Part shown: positions 7,901-12,830 of the stretch, piece by piece
Numbering within the stretch: position 1 is the stretch's first letter
Layout of the letters: every line of letters begins with the position of its first letter
DNA from: Betaproteobacteria bacterium
GTDB taxonomy: Bacteria; Pseudomonadota; Gammaproteobacteria; Burkholderiales; SG8-41
Direction of reading: 5' to 3'
DNA: 17,701 bases
Assembly (NCBI GenBank): GCA_016177355.1
Contig: JACOVL010000086.1
Span: forward strand, 1-17,701
Position numbers and translations under genes: made by a program
The notes under the pieces: model-generated
Database searches by the model: none
The model's input: only the letters and a program-made list of their open reading frames with translations
What the model was told of the DNA's origin: nothing

Positions 7901-8638
7901 ATGGAACTGATTGCACAACTTGAGCATGTCTCGGCGGCCTCCTTGACCGCCGTCCTGATCGTGGCCGCCGCGGGCTTGCTCATGGGAGTCGCCCCGAGCT
8001 CGCTTCCCATGTACTCGGTCGTAGTGGGATCGGTTGCTGCGCGCACCACGGAATCGGCCGGAGCGCGCCGGGGCCTGCTGTTCGCGCTCGGATTCGTGCT
8101 GGGCCTTGCGAGCGCCGACGCGCTGATCGGCGCGTTGTTCGGCTTTTTCGGGCAAGCGGTGATCACCGCGCTCGCCGGAAAGCTCGGGCTCATGAACCTG
8201 CTGATCGGCCTGCTCCTCGCCGCGATCGGCCTGGCGTTGCTGCGCGTCATACGGGTGCCATGGCTGCGGTTCAATGCGCGGCCGCGCGAGCTGAAATCCT
8301 TCGGTGGCGCGTATGGCGTGGGCGTGCCGTTCGGCTTTTCCACCTGCCCGGCGTGCACGCCGATGACGCTGCCGATCCTCGGTGCGGCCGCGGCGACGGG
8401 ATCGCTGTGGCTCGGCGCGGCGCTGATGTTCGTGTTCGGCCTCGCGCGCGGTGCGCCTCTGATCGTCGCGGCCGTGGCTGCCGACCTGGTAAAGCTGGTG
8501 CCGCGGTTCGCGCCGGTCATCCCGCGAATCGAGTTTGCCGGCGGCGTGCTCGTGCTGCTCGCCGCCTTCTACTTCTTTTACTTGAGCGCCTTTTACGCCG
8601 GTCTCGCGCCGGCAGTAGACTGGCTGCTTCTGAAATAG
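7901..8638 (+). CDS. CcdA/DsbD-type polytopic membrane protein
   Basis: This 245-residue, strongly hydrophobic protein has about six membrane helices and a pseudo-duplicated layout like CcdA and the DsbD membrane domain, which pass reducing power across the inner membrane. In CcdA each half carries one reactive cysteine near SPCxLP or TPCxGP. Here the first half has APSSLP (Ser33-Ser34) without a cysteine. The second half carries a CxxC, Cys149-Pro-Ala-Cys152, in STCPACTPM. It may be a metal transporter or a reductant donor to the MerP encoded immediately downstream, taking the place of the missing MerT. The link to MerP rests on gene order only: the merP ribosome binding site overlaps this gene's stop codon. 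Confidence 0.8.
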   Translation: MELIAQLEHVSAASLTAVLIVAAAGLLMGVAPSSLPMYSVVVGSVAARTTESAGARRGLLFALGFVLGLASADALIGALFGFFGQAVITALAGKLGLMNLLIGLLLAAIGLALLRVIRVPWLRFNARPRELKSFGGAYGVGVPFGFSTCPACTPMTLPILGAAAATGSLWLGAALMFVFGLARGAPLIVAAVAADLVKLVPRFAPVIPRIEFAGGVLVLLAAFYFFYLSAFYAGLAPAVDWLLLK

Positions 8639-8648
8639 GAGCCCAACC

Positions 8649-8948
8649 ATGAAACGATTGCCCCGATCGCTCGCCGCGTGCTGTATTGCAACCGCATTGT
8701 TCGCGACCGCCGCGTTCGCGGAGATCAGGACCGTCACGCTGTCGGTGTCAGGGATGACGTGAGTGGCCTGCGTGATCTCCGTGACGAGATCGTTAACCAA
8801 AGTCGAAGGCGTGACCAAAGCCGACGTAAGCCTTGAGAAAGCCGAAGCTGTGGTTACCTACGACGACACGAAGACCACCGTCGAAGCCCTGCTCAAGGCG
8901 ACCAAGGACGCCGGCTACCCGTCAACGCTCAAGAAGGAGCGGAAATGA
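8649..8948 (+). CDS. merP: MerP-like periplasmic mercury-binding protein with in-frame UGA at the first metal-binding Cys (candidate selenoprotein)
   Basis: The frame from ATG 8649 (AGGAG 7 bp upstream) encodes a 24-residue signal peptide ending in AAFA and then a MerP/HMA domain, 99 residues in all. The metal loop reads GMT-UGA-VAC: the codon at 8760-8762 (residue 38) is TGA exactly where MerP has its first cysteine; Cys41 is kept. The frame on both sides matches MerP to the end (KVEGVTKADVSLEKAEAVV, then a KATKDAGYPS tail), with no other lesion. Two readings fit: selenocysteine insertion, supported by the hairpin at 8772-8793, or a single nonsense mutation (TGC or TGT to TGA). Without readthrough only a 37-residue peptide is made. 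Sec replacing a redox or metal-binding Cys is an established pattern; selA/selB/selC are not in this window. Confidence 0.8.
8772..8793 (+). promoter_or_regulatory. Candidate bacterial SECIS hairpin in merP
   Basis: GATCTC (8774-8779) and GAGATC (8786-8791) form a perfect 6-bp stem, extendable by two G-U pairs, around a six-base loop CGTGAC with G at the second position. The loop begins 17 bases after the UGA. A short stem, a small loop with an early G and this distance agree with the general bacterial SECIS layout. The bulged U of the E. coli fdhF element is not evident, and 6-bp palindromes arise by chance in GC-rich DNA. Confidence 0.5.
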
Positions 8949-8973
8949 AGCTGTGGATTTCTGCGGGCGGCGC

Positions 8974-9081
8974 ATGAAAGCGGGAGTGTTCGAGTTGCGC
9001 GCGGGGGCGCGTTACTGGATCCAGATGTCGGCCAGCCCCGAGCCGGCGCTCGATCTTTTTGTCGCGGGGCCGCTGAATTAG
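8974..9081 (+). CDS. Possible small ORF or gene remnant
   Basis: A 35-residue frame (ATG 8974 to TAG 9079-9081) follows merP. Its sequence (VFELRAGARYWIQMSASPEP, ending LFVAGPLN) looks like the C-terminal part of a normal globular protein rather than random GC-rich translation, but I do not recognise it. No good ribosome binding site stands in front of the ATG. A gene truncated when the merP-containing segment joined the IclR region is the likeliest explanation. Confidence 0.25.
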   Translation: MKAGVFELRAGARYWIQMSASPEPALDLFVAGPLN

Positions 9082-9098
9082 ATGCTCGGTAGCCCGTG

Positions 9099-9215
9099 TT
9101 ACTCACCGCGCACGATCGAAACCTGAACGGTGCGGTCGAGGCAGCACGCGTCCGTGGTGATCGAGGCGGGAACCGATTCCGGCGGATCTTGCCGCCACGG
9201 CGGAAGCTGTGGCAT
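9099..9215 (-). CDS. Possible small ORF divergent from the IclR gene
   Basis: On the minus strand an ATG at 9215 opens a 38-residue frame that ends in TAA at 9099. The protein contains ITTDACCLDRTVQVSIVRGE, which reads like real coding sequence (two adjacent cysteines, alternating beta-type residues). It starts just outside the tandem repeat at 9220-9253, so an IclR-type regulator could control it. It may equally be the 3' remnant of a lost gene. The remaining 9082-9299 sequence holds only the operator region. Confidence 0.2.
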   Translation of the reverse strand: MPQLPPWRQDPPESVPASITTDACCLDRTVQVSIVRGE

Positions 9216-9219
9216 ACTA

Positions 9220-9253
9220 TCACCTATATGAAAACTCTTTCACCTATGTGAAA
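9220..9253. promoter_or_regulatory. Tandem operator-like repeat upstream of the IclR gene
   Basis: TCACCTATATGAAA (9220-9233) and TCACCTATGTGAAA (9240-9253) differ by one base and are 20 bp apart, two helical turns. The second copy extends to a perfect palindrome, TTTCAC-CTAT-GTGAAA (9238-9253). The AT-rich sequence stands out from its surroundings. Position (47 bp before the IclR ATG) and symmetry fit an autoregulatory operator. A weak promoter (TTGCCG at 9189, CATACT at 9213) would sit just upstream, so bound protein would repress. Confidence 0.6.
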
Positions 9254-9299
9254 GAAAGAATATCAACGATTCGCACGTCTTGCGCCGCGGACCAACTCC

Positions 9300-10034
9300 A
9301 TGCTGGTAAAGAGCGCCGACCGCACCGTCCAGATCCTCGAGGCCTTCGCGGCCGCCGGGGAGCCGCTCGGCGTGGCCGAGCTTGCCCGCAGGCTGTCGAT
9401 TCCGGTCTCGGCCTGCTTCGGGCTCGTGCGCACGCTCGAGTGGCGCGGCTATCTCTACGAGCTGGGCGCGCGCAAGGGCTGGTATCCGACGCTGCGCTGG
9501 CTGCAGAAGGCGCGCGCGGTCGCCGACCGCGATCCGGTGCTCGAGCGGGTTGCTCCCCTGCTTGAGGACCTGTGCGCGGCGAGCGGCGAGACGGTGGTCC
9601 TTGCCAGGCGCAGCGGGAAGATGGTGGTGTATCTCGACGTGCTCGAATCGGACAACCCGATCCGCTACAGCGCGCAGGCCGGGGACCGCAAGCCGCTGCA
9701 CTCCAGTGCCGCCGGCAAGGCGGTGCTCGGGGCCATGGCCCCGGCGGAGCGCGAGGCGTTCCTCGCATCACTCAAGCTCCCGCGCGTGACGGCGAGGACG
9801 ATCGTGCGCCGCGAGCTGCTCGGAAAAGACCTTGCCGCCGGCGCGCGGCGCGGCTGGTACATGACCCGCGGTGAGAACGTTCCCGACGTGCACGCGATCG
9901 CCGTGCCGGCGCGCATCGACGCGGAAACCTACGCGGTCGTGATCGCGGGCCCGGCGCACCGCTTCGAGACCAGCCTGAAAGCGCACTTGGCGGCGCTGCT
10001 GCGGGCCCGCAAGGCGATCGAGGCGCTGCGGTGA
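9300..10034 (+). CDS. IclR-family transcriptional regulator
   Basis: The 244-residue product has the IclR order. An N-terminal winged helix-turn-helix lies at about residues 5-65 (SADRTVQILEAFAAAGEPLG, then VAELARRLSIPVSACFGLVRTL). A C-terminal effector-binding domain spans about 75-240, with the characteristic HSSAAGKAVLGAM segment and a conserved region ending in IAVPARIDAETYAVVIAGP. IclR proteins bind small organic acids or their CoA-related metabolites and control adjacent catabolic operons. Its stop overlaps the GTG of the crotonase gene (GTGA), so the regulator is the first gene of the operon it probably controls. A tandem palindromic site at 9220-9253 is the likely target. Confidence 0.93.
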   Translation: MLVKSADRTVQILEAFAAAGEPLGVAELARRLSIPVSACFGLVRTLEWRGYLYELGARKGWYPTLRWLQKARAVADRDPVLERVAPLLEDLCAASGETVVLARRSGKMVVYLDVLESDNPIRYSAQAGDRKPLHSSAAGKAVLGAMAPAEREAFLASLKLPRVTARTIVRRELLGKDLAAGARRGWYMTRGENVPDVHAIAVPARIDAETYAVVIAGPAHRFETSLKAHLAALLRARKAIEALR

Positions 10035-10804
10035 ATTCGGACGTTCTCGTATCGCGACAAGGCGGCCTGCTGCGGGTCACCGTCAACCGTCCGGCGCAGC
10101 GCAATGCTCTTTCGCGCGCGGTGCTCGCGCGCCTGCGGGAGGCATTCGAAGAGCATCGCGACGACGAGCTCGCGCTGGCGGTGCTGTCCGGCGCGGGCGA
10201 CCTGAGCTTCGCGGCGGGAGGCGACCTGCGCGACCTCGAGGAGGTGCGAACTCCGGAGCAGGCGCACGCGCTGTTCGACCTCGGCAACGGCGCGTTGCAG
10301 GCGATCCGCACCTTCTCCGTGCCGGTCGTCGCGGCGCTGAACGGCATTGCGCTCGGCGGCGGCGCCGAGCTCGCCGTGGCGTGCGACGTGCGCATCGCCG
10401 CCGCTCACGCCCGCATCGGCTTCGTGCAGGGGACACTCAACATCCCGACCGCGTGGGGAGGCGGCAGCGATCTCATCGCGATCCTCGGCCCTTCCCGAGG
10501 CCTGGAGCTGCTCTGCAGCGCGCGCGTGCTGTCCGCCCCGGAAGCCCATGCCGCGGGATTGCTGGAGGCCGTCGCGCCGGAAGGCGAGGCATTTGCGGCG
10601 TTCGTCGAGCGTTTCCTCGCCCCCTGGACGAGGCAGCGCCCGCAAGTCATGCGTGCCTTCAAGTGGCAGGCGGCCGCGAGAAAGCTCGGGGTGCCGCGCC
10701 CACGGATCGACCCGCGCGACCGCGAACTGTTCGCCACCGCCTGGTGCCACGCGGAGCATTGGGAGGCGGCGAAGAGCATTCTGAGCAAGGAGGCCCGGAA
10801 ATGA
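10031..10804 (+). CDS. Crotonase-family enzyme, probable methylmalonyl-/ethylmalonyl-CoA decarboxylase type
   Basis: This 257-residue crotonase-fold protein has both oxyanion-hole segments: SFAAGGDLRDL from residue 59 and NGIALGGGAELAVACD from residue 104. The hydratase motif PExxxGxxPGxGG is absent. The region reads IGFVQGTLNIPTAWGGG (129-145), with no glutamate at the usual catalytic positions. The FV...IP.WGG pattern recalls ECHDC1, the animal ethylmalonyl-CoA decarboxylase, from memory. Placement next to a methylmalonyl-CoA-type mutase supports decarboxylation of a malonyl-type CoA ester to the acyl-CoA, as E. coli YgfG (ScpB) does. The GTG start is chosen from the 4-bp overlap with the IclR stop; the end overlaps the mutase ATG. 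Hydratase or isomerase activity remains possible. Confidence 0.82.
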   Translation: MNSDVLVSRQGGLLRVTVNRPAQRNALSRAVLARLREAFEEHRDDELALAVLSGAGDLSFAAGGDLRDLEEVRTPEQAHALFDLGNGALQAIRTFSVPVVAALNGIALGGGAELAVACDVRIAAAHARIGFVQGTLNIPTAWGGGSDLIAILGPSRGLELLCSARVLSAPEAHAAGLLEAVAPEGEAFAAFVERFLAPWTRQRPQVMRAFKWQAAARKLGVPRPRIDPRDRELFATAWCHAEHWEAAKSILSKEARK

Positions 10805-12423
10805 GCGCAGTGCCCATGCCGGACGCGCCCGGCGCAAAGCCGGATACGCGCGTGGCGACACCCTCGGGGATCGAAGTGCCCGTGGTGGTGACCCGCGACA
10901 TGACGGTCGATGCCGACCCCGGGCTGCCGGCCACGTATCCCTACACGCGCGGCATCTTCGCGGACGGCTACCGCGGGCGCCCCTGGACCATCCGCCAATA
11001 TTCCGGCTTCGGCTCGGCCGAGGAATCGAATCAGCGCTACCGGTTTCTCCTCGAGCAGGGGCAGACCGGCCTCTCGGTCGCGCTCGATCTGCCGACGCAG
11101 TGCGGCTACGACCCGGACGACGCGATGGCGCGGCCCGAAATCGGCAAGGTCGGCGTGTCGCTGTTCTCGCTGTCGGAGATGGAGACGCTGTTCGAGGGGA
11201 TCGATCTCGGTGCGATCTCCACTTCGTTCACCATCAACGGCACGGCGGCGATCCTCTACGCCATGTACCTCGCCGCGGCCGACCGGCAGGGCGTGCCGCG
11301 CGGGAAGCTGACCGGCACCATCCAGAACGACATCCTGAAGGAGTACGTCGCGCGCGGCACCTGGATCTTTCCGGTGCGGCCCTCGCTGCGGCTGATCGCG
11401 GACTCGGTCCTCTATTCCAACGACGTTACCCCACGCTTCAACGCGATCTCGATCGCCGGCGCCCACGTGCGCGACGCCGGCTGCACCGCCGTCGAGGAGA
11501 TGGCGTACACGCTCGCCAACGGCCTCGCCTACGTCGATGAACTCACCCGCCGCGGCGGCGACGTCGCCCGGTTCGCGCGGCGCCTGTCGTTCTTCTTCTA
11601 CGTGCACATGGATCTCTTCGAGGAAGCGTGCAAGTTCCGCGCCGGCCGCCGCCTGTGGGCGAAGCTGCTGCGGGAGCGCTACGGCGTGACCGACGACAGG
11701 GCGCTGCATTTCCGCTTCGGGGTGGTGTGCGGCGGCTCCTCGCTCGTCGCGGCGCAGCCCTACAACAACATCGTGCGCGTGGCGATCGAGAACGTGGCGG
11801 CGGTGCTCGGGGGCGCGCAATCGATCTTCACCTGCGCCTACGACGAGGCGTTCCAGATTCCGACGGAGTTCTCCGCCGAGATCGCCCTGCGCACGCAGCA
11901 GATCGTGCGGCACGAAAGCGGCATCGCGGCGACCGTCGATCCGCTCGGCGGGAGCCATTACGTCGAGTGGCTCACGGAACGCATGGAGAGCGCGATGCTC
12001 GAGGTGATGCGCGAGATCGACGCCTACGGCGGCGTGGTGAAGGCGATCGAGGACGGCTGGCTGCAGCGGCGGATCGCCGCGCGCGCGAAGGAAAGGAAGG
12101 AAGCGACCGACCGCGGCGAGCGCGTGGTCGTGGGGCAGAACCGGTTCCGCCGCGAAGCGCAGGACGACGGCTGCGGGGAAGCGTTCCGGCTCGATCCGGA
12201 CGTTTCGGCGCGCGTGCTCGCGAAGCTCGCGCGGGTGAAGCAGAACCGCGATGCCGGGCGCGTCGAGCGCGCGCTTGACGCGCTCGAAGCCGCGGCTGCG
12301 ACGGAGGCGGAGAATCTGATGCCGCCGCTCATCGAATGCTGCCACGCGTACGCGACGGTCGGCGAGATGGTGAGCCGCCTCAAGCGCCGCTGGGGCGAGT
12401 TCCAGGAGCCGGTGCGGCTGTGA
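10801..12423 (+). CDS. Methylmalonyl-CoA mutase-type large (catalytic) subunit
   Basis: The 540-residue TIM-barrel subunit of a coenzyme B12-dependent acyl-CoA mutase rearranges succinyl-CoA-type and methylmalonyl-CoA-type esters. Signature sequences include YPYTRGIFADGYRGRPWTIR, GTIQNDILKEY and AVLGGAQSIFTCAYDEAF. Tyr67 (RQYSGF) and Arg185 (EYVARGTW) align, both with an offset of 22, to Tyr89 and Arg207 of Propionibacterium mutase, which hold the substrate carboxylate. Isobutyryl-CoA mutases have Phe and Gln, and hydroxyisobutyryl-CoA mutases have Ile at the Tyr position, so a carboxylated substrate is indicated. LPTQCGYDPDD replaces the usual LPTHRGYDSD, as in split-type mutases. The ATG at 10801 overlaps the crotonase stop (ATGA); an upstream in-frame extension to 10381 would run through that gene and is rejected. 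Confidence 0.93.
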   Translation: MSAVPMPDAPGAKPDTRVATPSGIEVPVVVTRDMTVDADPGLPATYPYTRGIFADGYRGRPWTIRQYSGFGSAEESNQRYRFLLEQGQTGLSVALDLPTQCGYDPDDAMARPEIGKVGVSLFSLSEMETLFEGIDLGAISTSFTINGTAAILYAMYLAAADRQGVPRGKLTGTIQNDILKEYVARGTWIFPVRPSLRLIADSVLYSNDVTPRFNAISIAGAHVRDAGCTAVEEMAYTLANGLAYVDELTRRGGDVARFARRLSFFFYVHMDLFEEACKFRAGRRLWAKLLRERYGVTDDRALHFRFGVVCGGSSLVAAQPYNNIVRVAIENVAAVLGGAQSIFTCAYDEAFQIPTEFSAEIALRTQQIVRHESGIAATVDPLGGSHYVEWLTERMESAMLEVMREIDAYGGVVKAIEDGWLQRRIAARAKERKEATDRGERVVVGQNRFRREAQDDGCGEAFRLDPDVSARVLAKLARVKQNRDAGRVERALDALEAAAATEAENLMPPLIECCHAYATVGEMVSRLKRRWGEFQEPVRL

Positions 12424-12830
12424 GCGCCGCCGCAAGGCCCCTCGCGGGCAAGCGCATCCTCGTCGCCAAGCCGGGGCTCGACGGCCACGACGCCGGCGCG
12501 AAGGTGATCGCGTTGGCGCTGCGCGACGCCGGGGCCGAGGTGATCTACACCGGCCTGCGCAAGTCGCCCGATTTCATCGTGCGCGCGGCGCTCGATGAGG
12601 ACGTCGCGGCGGTCGGCCTGTCGATCCTCTCGGGCAGTCACATGGAACTCACCCGCGAGGTGCTGGAAGGGCTGCGGCGCGCCGGCGCCGGCGACGTCCC
12701 GGTGTTCGTCGGCGGGACTATCCCGCCACAGGATCGCGCGGCGCTGCTCGAAGCGGGCGTCAAGGGCGTCTTCACCAACGACATGCCGGTCGCGCGGGTC
12801 ATCGAGGACCTGGCGCGCTCGCTCTCATGA
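12420..12830 (+). CDS. Methylmalonyl-CoA mutase-type small (B12-binding) subunit
   Basis: The 136-residue cobalamin-binding Rossmann domain contains all parts of the B12 signature: KPGLDGHDAG with the cobalt-ligating His23, LSILSGSH, and VFVGGTIPPQD. It completes the catalytic subunit encoded just upstream; in most bacteria both parts lie in one polypeptide, and the split form is also seen in isobutyryl-CoA and hydroxyisobutyryl-CoA mutases and in archaea. The GTG start at 12420 overlaps the large-subunit stop (GTGA) and precedes the conserved GKRILVAKPG, so the upstream in-frame extension is not needed. Its stop overlaps the ATG of the fusion gene, consistent with coupled synthesis in equal amounts. 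Confidence 0.93.
   Translation: MSAAARPLAGKRILVAKPGLDGHDAGAKVIALALRDAGAEVIYTGLRKSPDFIVRAALDEDVAAVGLSILSGSHMELTREVLEGLRRAGAGDVPVFVGGTIPPQDRAALLEAGVKGVFTNDMPVARVIEDLARSLS

Noticed and set aside
8763..8948. Independent short gene starting at GTG 8763, just after the UGA
   Set aside because: It would lack the signal peptide and the first half of the metal loop, and no ribosome binding site precedes it; the upstream part is clearly the same merP.
10381..10800. N-terminal extension of the mutase frame to 10381
   Set aside because: It overlaps the crotonase gene over most of its 3' half and has Arg-rich off-frame composition. The ATG at 10801 gives an ATGA overlap and aligns the active-site Tyr and Arg with a constant offset to known mutases.
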